Both the position numbers and the translations under genes were made by a program. Shown here in pieces: positions 32,765-42,332 of a stretch of 64,000 bases of DNA. The DNA is from Nocardioides guangzhouensis (GTDB taxonomy: Bacteria; Actinomycetota; Actinomycetes; Propionibacteriales; Nocardioidaceae). Position 1 is the stretch's first letter. Every line of letters starts with the position of its first letter. The DNA lies in contig NZ_SDKM01000019.1 of assembly GCF_004519545.1 (NCBI RefSeq), forward strand, positions 35,453-99,452, written 5' to 3'. The notes under the pieces are model-generated. The model saw nothing but the letters and a program-made list of their open reading frames with translations. It had not been told where the DNA came from and made no database searches.

Positions 32765-34479
32765 CGACGGATGCCGGGACCTACGACGTCGCGGTCGTGG
32801 GCCTCGGCCCCACCGGGCTCACCCTCGCACACCTCCTGGGCCGGCGTGGGCTGCGCACCCTCGTGCTGGAGAAGGAGCCGGAGTTCTACGGCAACGCGCG
32901 GGCGGTCTACACCGACGACGAGGCGATGCGCGTCTTCCAGACCGCAGGTGTGGCCGACGACGTGCACGGCGACATGGACCTGGACTGCCCCGTGCAGTGG
33001 GTTCGGTCGGACGGTCGCGTGATGGTCCAGTTCCGCCCGACACAGAAACCGCTGGGGTGGCCGGTGGTGAACTTCCTCTACCAGCCGTCCCTGGAAACCA
33101 AGCTCGAGGAGCTGCTCGCTCGCTACCCACACGTCGAGGTACGGCGCGGACGCGAGCTCGTGGGCATCCGGCAGGACGTCGACGGGGTGTGGGTCGAGCA
33201 CGCAGCGTCGACCGGCACGTCGTACGGCGCCAGTGCGAGCGTCGTGGACCAGCGCTCGGTGCGGACCGACCGTGCCCGGTACCTGGTCGGCGCTGACGGG
33301 GGCCGCAGCCTGGTGCGCTCGTGGCTCGGCAGCGAGATGACCGGCACCAGCTTCCCGGAGCGCTGGCTGGTCGTCGACCTGGCTGCCAAGAAGGGCGTGG
33401 ACGCCTTCGGGCACAAGCCGTACTTCGACTTCGTCTGCGACCCCGTGCGTCCGACCGTCAGCTGCCCGCAGCCGGGGGGCCGCCACCGCTTCGAGTTCGC
33501 GCTGACTCCCGAGGACGACAAGGACCACTTCGAGTCCGACGCCACTGTGCGCCGGCTGCTGTCCGAACACGTGGACCCCGACAGCGTGACCGTGCTGCGC
33601 AGCCTCGTCTACACCTTCAACGCGCTGGTCGCCGACCGCTGGCGAGACGGGCGGGTCCTGCTCGCCGGCGATGCCGCCCACATGACGCCGCAGTTCGTCG
33701 GCCAGGGCATGAACGCCGGGATCCGCGACGCGGACAATCTGTCCTGGAAGCTGGAGGCCGTCCTCAGGCACGGTGCGGACCCGGCGATCCTCGACACCTA
33801 CCAGAGCGAGCGGGCCCCGCACGCCAAGGCGATGATCGACTTCTCGGTCTTCAACAAGAGCCTGGTGTCGGTGAAGGACCCGCGCGCGGCCCGGGCACGA
33901 GACGCCGCCATGTGGGCAGCGGTCCGGACGCCCGGGCTGGGCCGGTACGTGCGGAACATGGGGATGAAGCCCAAGCCGAAGTACCGCAAGGCCACCTACC
34001 TCGGCATGCCGCGCCGGTTGCGCGGCGTCGAAGGGACGCTTTCGCCCCAGCCGGTGGTCCGCACCTACGACGGCCGTTCGGTGCGGCTCGACGACGTCAC
34101 GGGCACGGGCTGGACGGTCATCGGTATCGGCGTCGACCCGCGGCACGTGCTGGGCAATGACACCACCACCTGGGAACGCGTCGAGGCGTCGTTCCTGACT
34201 CTGTACGGCGCCGGCCGCCGCCCCCAGGGGCCGGTGGGGGAGAAGGTCCGGACAGACGGCGTGGTCGACGTGGAGGACACCGCCGGAGCGCTCACCGGGT
34301 GGCTGCGCCGGGCCGGTGCTCGGCAAGGGTCGTTGCTGGTGCTGCGTCCTGACAAGTTCGTCTTCGGGATCGCGGAGGGTTCGGCCGATGCGCTCACCGC
34401 AACCCTGGTCCATCACCTCGGGCTGGACCTTCCGGTGACCGCTGGGACGACCAGCACGGAGGTCGAGGCAGCATGGTGA
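32761..34479 (+). CDS. mhpA: FAD-dependent aromatic hydroxylase (MhpA-like)
   Basis: A 572-residue class A flavoprotein monooxygenase. The FAD fold starts YDVAVVGLGPTGLTLAHLLG, the DG motif is YLVGADGGRSLVRSWLG, and the second FAD motif is VLLAGDAAHMTPQFVGQGMN. The C-terminal thioredoxin-like domain is present, consistent with the MhpA size class. It probably adds the second hydroxyl to a phenolic alkanoate before ring cleavage. It overlaps the next gene by seven bases. Confidence 0.88.
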   Translation: MTTDAGTYDVAVVGLGPTGLTLAHLLGRRGLRTLVLEKEPEFYGNARAVYTDDEAMRVFQTAGVADDVHGDMDLDCPVQWVRSDGRVMVQFRPTQKPLGWPVVNFLYQPSLETKLEELLARYPHVEVRRGRELVGIRQDVDGVWVEHAASTGTSYGASASVVDQRSVRTDRARYLVGADGGRSLVRSWLGSEMTGTSFPERWLVVDLAAKKGVDAFGHKPYFDFVCDPVRPTVSCPQPGGRHRFEFALTPEDDKDHFESDATVRRLLSEHVDPDSVTVLRSLVYTFNALVADRWRDGRVLLAGDAAHMTPQFVGQGMNAGIRDADNLSWKLEAVLRHGADPAILDTYQSERAPHAKAMIDFSVFNKSLVSVKDPRAARARDAAMWAAVRTPGLGRYVRNMGMKPKPKYRKATYLGMPRRLRGVEGTLSPQPVVRTYDGRSVRLDDVTGTGWTVIGIGVDPRHVLGNDTTTWERVEASFLTLYGAGRRPQGPVGEKVRTDGVVDVEDTAGALTGWLRRAGARQGSLLVLRPDKFVFGIAEGSADALTATLVHHLGLDLPVTAGTTSTEVEAAW

Positions 34480-35291
34480 CCACGGCGATCGGCTCGAACG
34501 TCGACCGGGCAGCCGAGCGGCTCCGCTCGGCCGCGGTGACGCACACGCCGTGCGCGCCGGTCCGCGACCTGATCGGGTCCACGGACCTCGCGGCGGCCTA
34601 CGCCGTGCAGCAGCGGTTGACCCGTGACCGGGTCGAGGCGGGAGGCGTCATCGTCGGCCGCAAGATCGGGTTGACCTCCGAGGCGGTGCAACAGCAGCTG
34701 GGCGTCGACCAGCCCGACTTCGGAGTGCTGTTCCACGACATGCGGGTGCCCGAGGGTACGCCGGTCTCCATGGCACGCCTGCTCCAGCCGAAGGTCGAGG
34801 CCGAGATCGCGTTCGTGCTCGGCGCCGACCTCGACGGCGAGGTGAGCCGCTCGGCCGTGGTCGCCGCGGTGGACCACGCGGTCGCCGCCCTGGAGGTCGT
34901 CGACAGCCGTGTGGCGGGCTGGGACATCAGCATCGCCGACACCGTTGCCGACAACGCCTCGAGTGGGCTCTTCGTCCTCGGTGCCCAACGTTTGACGCTG
35001 GCGCAGTTCGACCCTCGCCAGACCCGCGTCACCGTCCGCGTCGGAGGTGGGGTCGCGTCAACCGGCGCCGGCGTCGCCTGCCTGGGAGACCCCCTGCTCG
35101 CCCTGTCCTGGCTGGCCACCACGGTCCGGGACCTCGGCGAGCCGCTGCGGGCCGGCGAGGTGGTGCTGGCGGGCGCACTCGGGCCCATGGTCGTCGTCGA
35201 AGCCGGCTCGGAGGTCCGGGCCGAGCTGACGAATGGCGAGGGCCGGCCGCTCGGCACGGTCGCCGCCACGTTCTCCGAGGAGTCACGATGA
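34473..35291 (+). CDS. mhpD: 2-keto-4-pentenoate hydratase family enzyme
   Basis: A 272-residue hydratase of the FAH-like superfamily: [34 protein letters not shown], and [13 protein letters not shown] with acidic metal ligands, then [20 protein letters not shown]. It adds water to the 2-hydroxypentadienoate left after the C-C hydrolase step. It stands directly before the aldolase-partner dehydrogenase gene, as in mhp/bph/hsa operons. Confidence 0.9.
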   Translation: MVTTAIGSNVDRAAERLRSAAVTHTPCAPVRDLIGSTDLAAAYAVQQRLTRDRVEAGGVIVGRKIGLTSEAVQQQLGVDQPDFGVLFHDMRVPEGTPVSMARLLQPKVEAEIAFVLGADLDGEVSRSAVVAAVDHAVAALEVVDSRVAGWDISIADTVADNASSGLFVLGAQRLTLAQFDPRQTRVTVRVGGGVASTGAGVACLGDPLLALSWLATTVRDLGEPLRAGEVVLAGALGPMVVVEAGSEVRAELTNGEGRPLGTVAATFSEESR

Positions 35292-36241
35292 GGCGGACGA
35301 AGGTCGCAGTGATCGGCTCGGGCAACATCGGCACGGACCTGATGATCAAGGTCCTCAGGCTCTCCGACACCCTGGAGATGGCGGCGATGGTCGGCATCGA
35401 CCCCGGGTCCGACGGCCTGGCCAGAGCCCACCGCCTCGGTGTGCCGACGACCCACGCGGGCGTCGCAGGCCTCGTGTCGATGCCCGGCTTCGCCGAGATC
35501 GACATCGTCTTCGACGCCACGTCGGCGGAGGCTCACCGCACGAACGTCGCTGCCCTGTCGCCCTACCGCAAACGCATGGTCGACCTCACCCCGGCGGCTC
35601 TCGGCCCCTACGTCGTCCCGGCGGTCAACCTCGACCAGCACCTCGAGGCGCCGGAGGTCAACATGGTCACCTGCGGAGGACAGGCCACGATCCCCGTGGT
35701 CGCCGCCATCGCCCGCGTGGCCGAGGTGCCCTACGCCGAGATCGTCGCCTCCATCGCATCCCGGTCCGCCGGGCCCGGCACCCGCGCCAGCATCGACGAG
35801 TTCACCCAGACCACGGCCAAGGCCCTCGAACTGGTCGGCGGCGCGAGTCGAGGCAAGGCGATCATCGTGCTCAACCCCGCCGACCCCCCTCCCGTCATGC
35901 GCGACACGGTGCTGGCCCTCGTGCACGACCCGGGCGGCCAGCGGCTCGCGGATGTCCGGGCCTCCGTCGCGCAGATGGTCGCTGCGGTCTCGGCCTACGT
36001 CCCGGGTTACCGGCTCAAGCAGGACGTGCAGGTCGCCCCGGTGCCCGCGAGCGAGCCCGTGCACACGCTGGCCGGTGCCCGTCCTGTCACGCATCAGGTC
36101 AGCGTGTTCCTGGAGGTCGAGGGCGCGGCCCACTACCTCCCGGCATACGCCGGCAACCTCGACATCATGACCTCGGCCGCGCTGCGTGTGGGGGAGCACA
36201 TGGCCACGCGCCTTACCCAGCGGGCGGAGGCGTCGGCATGA
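35288..36241 (+). CDS. mhpF: Acetaldehyde dehydrogenase (acylating)
   Basis: A 317-residue NAD-dependent enzyme that turns acetaldehyde into acetyl-CoA. The Rossmann start is [18 protein letters not shown]. The catalytic cysteine is Cys129 in [32 protein letters not shown] and [15 protein letters not shown] are family marks. It is channelled with the aldolase encoded next; the two genes overlap by four bases. Confidence 0.94.
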   Translation: MRRTKVAVIGSGNIGTDLMIKVLRLSDTLEMAAMVGIDPGSDGLARAHRLGVPTTHAGVAGLVSMPGFAEIDIVFDATSAEAHRTNVAALSPYRKRMVDLTPAALGPYVVPAVNLDQHLEAPEVNMVTCGGQATIPVVAAIARVAEVPYAEIVASIASRSAGPGTRASIDEFTQTTAKALELVGGASRGKAIIVLNPADPPPVMRDTVLALVHDPGGQRLADVRASVAQMVAAVSAYVPGYRLKQDVQVAPVPASEPVHTLAGARPVTHQVSVFLEVEGAAHYLPAYAGNLDIMTSAALRVGEHMATRLTQRAEASA

Positions 36242-37278
36242 CCAGGGTGTACCTGCAGGACGTCACGCTGCGCGACGGCATGCACGCCCTGCGTCATCGA
36301 ATCGACCCGCGTGACCTGGGGATGCTCCTCACCGCGCTCGACGCGTCGGGCGTCGACGCGGTCGAGGTCGCTCACGGCGACGGCCTGGGCGGCGGCAGCC
36401 TCACCTACGGTCCCGGCAGCCACCAGGTCTGGGAGTGGCTGGAGGTCGCTGCAGCCCATCTGAGCCGGGCGCGGCTCACCACCCTGCTGCTTCCGGGCGT
36501 GGGCACCGTCCGGGACCTCCAGCGCGCGCACGAACTCGGCGTCCGCTCGGTGCGCGTCGCCACCCACTGCACCGAGGCCGACATCGCAGCCGAGCACATC
36601 GCTGCCGCACGAGAGCTCGGCATGGATGTCTCCGGCTTCTTGATGATGAGCCACCTCGCCGATCCGGCGACGCTGGCCCGACAGGCCCGTCTCATGGAGT
36701 CCTACGGAGCCCACTGCGTCTACGTGACCGACTCCGGCGGACGCCTGACGATGGACGACGTGCGGGCGCGGGTCCGCGCCTACCGGGACGCGCTCGACGA
36801 CACCACGGAGATCGGGGTGCACGCCCACCAGAACCTGTCGCTCGCGGTCGCCAACAGCGTCGTCGCCGTCGAGGAGGGCGCCACCCGAGTGGACGCGTCC
36901 CTCGCCGGTCTCGGGGCGGGGGCCGGCAACTGCCCGATCGAGCCTTTCGTCGCCGTGGCCACGCTGCAGGGGTGGGACCACGGCGCCGACCTCTTCGCGC
37001 TGCAAGACGCCGCCGACGACCTGGTGAGACCGCTGATGCAGCGACCGGTGCAGGTCGACCGAGAGACCCTCACTCTCGGCTACGCGGGCGTCTACTCCAG
37101 CTTCCTGCGCCACGCCGAGCGAGCGTCGGCGACGTACGGAGTGGACGTCCGCTTCCTTCTCCTCGAAGCCGGCCGCCGGGGGCTCGTCGGCGGACAGGAG
37201 GACCTCCTCGTCGACATCGCGCTCGACCTCGTGCACCAGGCCCGCGCGGGCCACGACCCCCAGGAGCAACCAGCATGA
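36238..37278 (+). CDS. mhpE: 4-hydroxy-2-oxovalerate aldolase
   Basis: A 346-residue HMGL-like TIM barrel with a communication domain. [13 protein letters not shown] carries the metal-binding Asp, [14 protein letters not shown] and [14 protein letters not shown] follow, and [16 protein letters not shown] supplies the His pair. It splits 4-hydroxy-2-oxovalerate into pyruvate and acetaldehyde and passes the latter to the dehydrogenase. Full length. Confidence 0.94.
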   Translation: MTRVYLQDVTLRDGMHALRHRIDPRDLGMLLTALDASGVDAVEVAHGDGLGGGSLTYGPGSHQVWEWLEVAAAHLSRARLTTLLLPGVGTVRDLQRAHELGVRSVRVATHCTEADIAAEHIAAARELGMDVSGFLMMSHLADPATLARQARLMESYGAHCVYVTDSGGRLTMDDVRARVRAYRDALDDTTEIGVHAHQNLSLAVANSVVAVEEGATRVDASLAGLGAGAGNCPIEPFVAVATLQGWDHGADLFALQDAADDLVRPLMQRPVQVDRETLTLGYAGVYSSFLRHAERASATYGVDVRFLLLEAGRRGLVGGQEDLLVDIALDLVHQARAGHDPQEQPA

Positions 37279-38777
37279 ACCTCGCACGACTCTTCACCGA
37301 CACCGCAGCGAGCCGGCCCGAGCAGGTCGCTGTCCGCCTCGGCGAGCACCACGTCACCTACGGGTCGTTGGCGGAGGCCAGCGAGCGAGTGGCGGGCCTG
37401 CTGGTCGCCCACGGCGTGGGTCCGGGAGACCGGGTGGCCATCATGCTCCCCAACGTTCCGGAGTTTGCCTCCCTCTACTACGGGGTGCTGCGCACCGGCG
37501 CCGTCGTGGTCCCGATGAACCCGCTCCTCAAGGCCCGCGAGGTGCGCTACCTCCTGTCCGACTCGGGCGCTCGGTTGGTCTTCGCATGGCCGACCGCAGC
37601 GGAGGAGGTGGCCGGAGGTCTCGAACGCGCAGGAGACACGACGACGATGATCGTGGTCGAACGCGACTCGTTCGCCGAGCTCCTCGCCACCCAGGAGCGC
37701 GTCGACGACGTCGTCGACCGGGAGGCAGGCGACACCGCAGTGATCCTCTACACCTCCGGTACCACAGGCCAGCCGAAGGGGGCCGAGCTCACCCACGGCA
37801 ACCTCACCAGCAACGTCGAGGTCACCCAGTCCGACCTGCTGCGCCTGACGCCCCAGGACGTGGTCTTCGGCGGACTGCCGTTGTTCCACTCCTTCGGGCA
37901 GACCTGCACCCTGAACGCCACCATGGCCGCCGGCGCCACGCTGCTCCTCCTGGCGAGGTTCGACCCCGGCGCGGCGGCGGGGCTGCTCGCGACCTACGGC
38001 GCCACGGTCTTCGCAGGCGTGCCCACCATGTACTCCGCGCTCCTGGCCCTCCCCGCGCGGCCGCAGCTGCCCGCGCTGCGAGCATGCGTGTCGGGCGGTG
38101 CGGCACTCCCGGTGGAGGTGCTGCACCGGTTCGAGGAGACGTTCGGCTGCGAGGTGCTCGAAGGGTACGGACTCTCGGAGACCTCGCCGGTCGCCTCGTT
38201 CAACCGCAGCGGCGGCGACCGCCGCCTGGGCTCGATCGGCTACGCCGTCTCCGGTGTGGAGCTGCGCGTGGTCGACGAATCCGGACGGTCGCTGCCTGTC
38301 GGTGAGGTCGGGGAGATCGCGATCCGTGGCCACAACGTGATGAAGGGCTACTGGGGCAAGCCGCGGGAGACCGCGGCCGCCCTCGACGCCGACGGCTGGT
38401 TCCGCACCGGCGACATGGGGCGGGTGGACACCGACGGCTTCTACTACGTCGTGGACCGCAAGAAGGACGTCATCATCCGCGGTGGCTTCAACGTCTACCC
38501 CCGTGAGGTCGAGGAGGTGCTCTACGAGCACCCCGACGTGGCAGCCGCCGCCGTCATCGGCATCCCGCATCAGGAGTACGGCGAGGAGGTCGCGGCCGCG
38601 GTCGCGCTCACGCCCGGGGCTCGGGTGACCGAGGCGGAGCTGCGCGACTTCGTGAGGGACCAGGTGGCGGCGTACAAGTACCCGCGGCACGTCTGGTTCG
38701 TTGACGCGCTGCCCCTCGGGCCGACGGGCAAGATCCTCAAGCGCGAGATCGTCGCGCCTGTCTCCAGCGAACCGTAG
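37275..38777 (+). CDS. Acyl-CoA synthetase (AMP-binding), end of operon A
   Basis: A 500-residue ANL-superfamily ligase: [20 protein letters not shown] (P-loop), [65 protein letters not shown], and the C-terminal lysine in [12 protein letters not shown]. It activates a carboxylic acid to its CoA ester. In this operon it may load a short- or medium-chain acid released from the ring side chain, or the propionate/succinate arm. Last gene of the operon. Confidence 0.9.
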   Translation: MNLARLFTDTAASRPEQVAVRLGEHHVTYGSLAEASERVAGLLVAHGVGPGDRVAIMLPNVPEFASLYYGVLRTGAVVVPMNPLLKAREVRYLLSDSGARLVFAWPTAAEEVAGGLERAGDTTTMIVVERDSFAELLATQERVDDVVDREAGDTAVILYTSGTTGQPKGAELTHGNLTSNVEVTQSDLLRLTPQDVVFGGLPLFHSFGQTCTLNATMAAGATLLLLARFDPGAAAGLLATYGATVFAGVPTMYSALLALPARPQLPALRACVSGGAALPVEVLHRFEETFGCEVLEGYGLSETSPVASFNRSGGDRRLGSIGYAVSGVELRVVDESGRSLPVGEVGEIAIRGHNVMKGYWGKPRETAAALDADGWFRTGDMGRVDTDGFYYVVDRKKDVIIRGGFNVYPREVEEVLYEHPDVAAAAVIGIPHQEYGEEVAAAVALTPGARVTEAELRDFVRDQVAAYKYPRHVWFVDALPLGPTGKILKREIVAPVSSEP

Positions 38778-38779
38778 GA

Positions 38780-38795
38780 AGTCGCACCGGCGACT
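38780..38795. terminator. Short hairpin between operon A and phaZ
   Basis: AGTCGC-ACCG-GCGACT, a perfect 6-bp stem with a four-base loop, starting two bases after the operon A stop codon and lying between convergent genes. Weak but well placed. Confidence 0.4.
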
Positions 38796-38917
38796 CACGA
38801 ACCTGGAGCTACGGCAGGGTCGTGTCCGTCCAGTCGCCCCCGCGTCAGCATCCGAGCGGCGACCGGCACGCAGCCGGCAAGGGTCGCGCACGTGACCAGG
38901 GTCACCAGGCCGTACGG

Positions 38918-39721
38918 CTACGGCGAGGTCAGGAACCTGGACACGAGCGGACCGAGCTCGTCCGCGGCGGTGAGCAGGCCCAAGTGACCGTCGTCGTAGA
39001 CGTGCAGCACGGCGTGGGGCAGCAGGGCGCGCATGATGCGTGCGTTGACCAGCGGGATGAGTGGGTCGTCGTTCCCGGCCAGGATCAGTGCGGGCTGACG
39101 GATGAGCGGAAGGGCGGGCAGGCTGGTCCACCCTGCCCCGGCCAGGAGCTGGAGGTAGTAGCCGCTCCTCGGGCCGAGCCGTTCGGGCTCGTACATCACG
39201 TGCCTCACCTCGCCGGGCTGCCGGCGCATCCGGCCGCCGTACAGCAGCGGCGCGATGGCCTTGGCGTACGCCGGGTCGCGGTAGCGCCGCGGAGTGAGCA
39301 TCTTGCCGAGCACGCGGGGGTGGGCCGGCACCATCAGCATGCCGGTGCCGGTGCTGACCAGCACCAGTCGTCGGCAGCGACGCGGGTACTGGAACGCCAG
39401 CTGTTGTGCCAGGCCGCCACCCCAGGAGATGCCGAGCGCGTCGAACCGGTCATAGCCGAGCCGGTCGACCAGCGTCCCGACCAGCCACGCCAGCAGCGCG
39501 AAGTTGTAGGGCACCTTGGGTCCGGCGGATCCCCCCACGCCCGGCACGTCGAACCGGACCACCTCGATCCGCGGGTCGACCTCGTCGACGAACGGATCGA
39601 GCAGGTCCAGGCTTGCCCCGATCCCGTTGCAGAGCAGCAGCGGCGGACCGGGGGCGGTGCCGGGCCGTACGGCGACCCGGACGTCGTGGCCGAGGACCCG
39701 GACCCGAAGGAAGTTCGTCAC
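38918..39721 (-). CDS. phaZ: Intracellular polyhydroxyalkanoate depolymerase
   Basis: A 267-residue alpha/beta hydrolase of the medium-chain-length PHA depolymerase type. LLLCNGIGASLDLLDPFV near the N-terminus and the lipase box GISWGGGLAQQ (Ser99) are characteristic. The acid is in ILAGNDDPLIPLVNA and the His in DDGHLGLLT. It mobilises storage polymer inside the cell. The start overlaps the phaC stop by four bases, forming a phaC-phaZ unit. It is convergent with operon A. Confidence 0.85.
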   Translation of the reverse strand: MTNFLRVRVLGHDVRVAVRPGTAPGPPLLLCNGIGASLDLLDPFVDEVDPRIEVVRFDVPGVGGSAGPKVPYNFALLAWLVGTLVDRLGYDRFDALGISWGGGLAQQLAFQYPRRCRRLVLVSTGTGMLMVPAHPRVLGKMLTPRRYRDPAYAKAIAPLLYGGRMRRQPGEVRHVMYEPERLGPRSGYYLQLLAGAGWTSLPALPLIRQPALILAGNDDPLIPLVNARIMRALLPHAVLHVYDDGHLGLLTAADELGPLVSRFLTSP

Positions 39722-41409
39722 CTGTCGAAGACGTAGGTGCCGGGAGCTTCTGCGAGCACGGACAGCCGGTTGGAACCGAGCGTCGTGGGCGCCGGCCTCT
39801 GCTCACCGCAGCGTTCGTCGAGCCACCGGCTGACGTCGGTCCACCAGGTGCCCTGCTGGACGTCGGAGCCCTTGAGCCAGACCTTGGCGTCGGACGTCAG
39901 GTCGTCGTTGGTGTGGAACGAGGCCTTGGGGTTTCCCGGCGGGTTGACCAGGGCAGCGATGTGACCGCTGGTGGACAGCACGAAGCGGGTCGTGCCGCCG
40001 AACAGCTCAGCGGAGCGGTAGCAGTTCTCCCACGGAGTGATGTGGTCGGCGATACCGGCCACCACGTAGCAGTCCACGGTCACCTTGCCCAGGTCGATCG
40101 GTTCGCCGAGGATCGTGAGGGCCCCGGGCCGGGTCAGCGAGTTCTCCATCGCCAGGTCGACGAAGTCGGCGTGCAGTGCGGCGGTCATCCGCGTGGTGTC
40201 GGAGTTCCAGTACAGGATGTCGAACGCCGGCGGTCGCTTGCCGAGCAGGTAGTTGTTGACCCAGTAGTTCCACACCAGATCGCCGGGCCTGAGCCACGCG
40301 AACATCTCGGCGAGCGCCCGGCCGTCGAGGTACCCCTTGCGCGCCGACTTCGCCTTGGCTCGGCTCGCCATCCGCTCGTCGACGAGGGCGGCCACCGTCC
40401 CGGCGTCGTGGTTGTCGATGACGGTGACCGCCAGGCTCAGCGCTGCCAACCGGTCCTGCCGGCCGATTCCGGCGAGGTAGGCCGCTGCGATGCTGGCGAG
40501 GATGCCGCCGGAGCACGCCCCGCCGAGCACCGTGCGCGAGCTGCCGGTGATCTCCTCGACGGCGTCGAGCGCGTCGAGGATGGCCCGCACGTAGGTGTCG
40601 AGGTTCCAGGCGGCGTGTCGTGTGTCCGGGTTGCGCCAGGAGATGAGGAACGTCTGCCTGCCCTGCCGGACGCCGAACTCCACCAGGCTTCGCTCCGGGG
40701 CGAGGTCGAGTGCGTAGAACTTGTTGATCGTCGGCGGCACCAACAGCGTGGGCACCTCGTAGACCTCGTCGGTCTGGGGCGCGTACTGGATCAGCTCCAG
40801 CACCTCGTTGCGGAAGACCACCCCACCCGGCGTCGCCGCGATGTTGTCGCCGAGGACGAACCCGGTGCCGTCGACCATCTCCGGAATTCGTGGCGCGGAT
40901 GCCAGGTCCCTCACGAGCTGCCTGCCGCCGCGCACCAGGCTCAACCCAGCGGTGTCGATCACCGCCTTGGCCGAGGCGGGGTTGACCAGCGGGACGTTGC
41001 TGGGAGCGATTGCCTCGATGACGTTGTCGAGGAAGAACCGCACCCGCTTGCGGTCGCGGGGGTCGAGGTCGGCGTCCATCACCAGCTGCTCGGCGGTCTG
41101 TCCGCCGGCCAGGTAGAGCTGGACCAGCCGTTTCAGCACCGGATTCTCGGTCCAGGCGACGTCGGTGAAGCGACGGTCCCCGCGCCGCGTGGCGAGTGTC
41201 GAGGTGCCGCCCATGATGCGGCCGGCCTCGACGCCCAGCCCGGTCAGCCGCCGCGCGGTGAGGTCCGGCTTGCGCGCGAGTGAAGCCGCCCACTTCGCCG
41301 TCGACAGGTCCGGGACGAAGCGGCGCACCGGCCCGAGGGTGGCGTCGACCAGAAGCAGTTCGAGGGGAGCGGCGCTCTCGGCGAGAGTGGGGGTGGTGGC
41401 GGTGGTCAT
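39718..41409 (-). CDS. phaC: Polyhydroxyalkanoate synthase, class II-like
   Basis: A 563-residue PHA synthase: N-terminal domain, then the catalytic alpha/beta domain with the lipase-like box GGACSGG (Cys299), Asp455 in AGIADHITPW and His483 in STSGHIAALVNPP. The size and GGACSGG context fit the class II (medium-chain-length) type. It polymerises (R)-3-hydroxyacyl-CoA. Transcription should start in the 106 bases between it and tetR B, where a perfect TGACGATATCGTCA operator lies 88 bases before the ATG. Confidence 0.93.
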   Translation of the reverse strand: MTTATTPTLAESAAPLELLLVDATLGPVRRFVPDLSTAKWAASLARKPDLTARRLTGLGVEAGRIMGGTSTLATRRGDRRFTDVAWTENPVLKRLVQLYLAGGQTAEQLVMDADLDPRDRKRVRFFLDNVIEAIAPSNVPLVNPASAKAVIDTAGLSLVRGGRQLVRDLASAPRIPEMVDGTGFVLGDNIAATPGGVVFRNEVLELIQYAPQTDEVYEVPTLLVPPTINKFYALDLAPERSLVEFGVRQGRQTFLISWRNPDTRHAAWNLDTYVRAILDALDAVEEITGSSRTVLGGACSGGILASIAAAYLAGIGRQDRLAALSLAVTVIDNHDAGTVAALVDERMASRAKAKSARKGYLDGRALAEMFAWLRPGDLVWNYWVNNYLLGKRPPAFDILYWNSDTTRMTAALHADFVDLAMENSLTRPGALTILGEPIDLGKVTVDCYVVAGIADHITPWENCYRSAELFGGTTRFVLSTSGHIAALVNPPGNPKASFHTNDDLTSDAKVWLKGSDVQQGTWWTDVSRWLDERCGEQRPAPTTLGSNRLSVLAEAPGTYVFDR

Positions 41410-41497
41410 CAGAGGATCTCCTCGCGGTCGCAGGTGGTGACGTGTACTCGTCGTGGCCCTCGGTCGGGCCGCTGCTAACTGAAGGATACCTCGATAA

Positions 41498-41511
41498 TGA
41501 CGATATCGTCA
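41498..41511. promoter_or_regulatory. TetR B-type operator before phaC
   Basis: TGACGATATCGTCA, perfect palindrome, located between phaC and the end of tetR B. The surrounding 19-mer is identical to that before the coiled-coil gene at 26962. This implies the synthase and the proposed phasin answer to the same repressor. Confidence 0.75.
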
Positions 41512-41515
41512 GTAA

Positions 41516-42187
41516 TTAGTTCGAAGCGGCACCGGTCGGGGTGCCGCGCGCCGTGTCGATGTCCGGCAGTGGGAGCGAGCAGATCCGCTTCGCCTGCCTC
41601 GGGGTCAACCCGAACATGCGGAGCAGCTCCTCGGCCACCCGGTCGGTGGTCTCCTCGACATCGCGCTCCGGCTGGTCGAGTAGCAGCTGGCCGAGCGCGA
41701 TCAGCGCTCCAGCGGTCATCGTCACCGCGACGTCGAGGTCCTCGACCTCGAAGCGGCCGGCATCCACGGCGGCGGAGATGTCACGCCGGGCCCGTGGAGC
41801 CAGGCCGCTGTCGGCGCTGAGCAGTCGGAGCGCGTTGTTGAGGAAGACTCTGCTGAGCTCCGGTTCCCTGCGTTGGAGCCGTCCGGTGAGTCGGAAGCTG
41901 CAGGCGAACACCTCCGCGGGGTCCTCGATGTCCCCGGTCAGCTCGTCGAGCAACTGTCCATAGCCATCCATCACCGCTTCGACGGCCGCTTCGAACAGCT
42001 GCTCCTTGGTGTCGAAGTGGTTGTAGAAGGAGCCCATCCCGACGTCTGCGGCCTGGGTGATCTCCAGGATCGGCGCGTTCGTCCGGCCTTCGGCGATGAG
42101 CGTCTGTGCTGCCCGGATGAGGGCCGCTCGGGTCCGGGCCTTGCGCCGGTCGAGCCGATTGCCCGGCTGTGTGGGTGCGGTGGTCAT
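41516..42187 (-). CDS. TetR regulator B (controls operon B and phaC)
   Basis: A 223-residue TetR protein: RLDRRKARTRAALIRAAQTL, then ILEITQAADVGMGSFYNHFD, then a ligand domain with SFRLTGRLQRREPELSRVFL. It is paralogous to TetR A along its length. Start ATG 42187 behind GGAGCG; an upstream in-frame start at 42229 lacks a ribosome site. It is divergent from operon B with operator pair 42252/42297 between. The palindrome differs from TetR A's site at the fourth base of each half (TGAC versus TGAT). Confidence 0.92.
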   Translation of the reverse strand: MTTAPTQPGNRLDRRKARTRAALIRAAQTLIAEGRTNAPILEITQAADVGMGSFYNHFDTKEQLFEAAVEAVMDGYGQLLDELTGDIEDPAEVFACSFRLTGRLQRREPELSRVFLNNALRLLSADSGLAPRARRDISAAVDAGRFEVEDLDVAVTMTAGALIALGQLLLDQPERDVEETTDRVAEELLRMFGLTPRQAKRICSLPLPDIDTARGTPTGAASN

Positions 42188-42251
42188 GGGTCGCTCCTCG
42201 GCGTCGTCGTCGGGGTGGTGAGGTGCCATCCTACCGTCCGCGTGTCAGGAG

Positions 42252-42310
42252 TGACGATTTCTTCAAATAGATCTTGACTGAGTGTATGTTCGTGAGTGAC
42301 GATATCGTCA
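42252..42310 (+). promoter_or_regulatory. Operon B promoter with paired operators
   Basis: An imperfect site TGACGATTTCTTCA (42252-42265) and a perfect one TGACGATATCGTCA (42297-42310) start 45 bases apart. TTGACT (42274-42279) lies 8 bases after the first, and the second begins 17 bases after TTGACT, over the -10 position. These three distances equal those of the operon A promoter at 30788-30846, so the two promoters are duplicates. Confidence 0.75.
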
Positions 42311-42332
42311 GTAACTCAAGCAAGGAGTAGCC

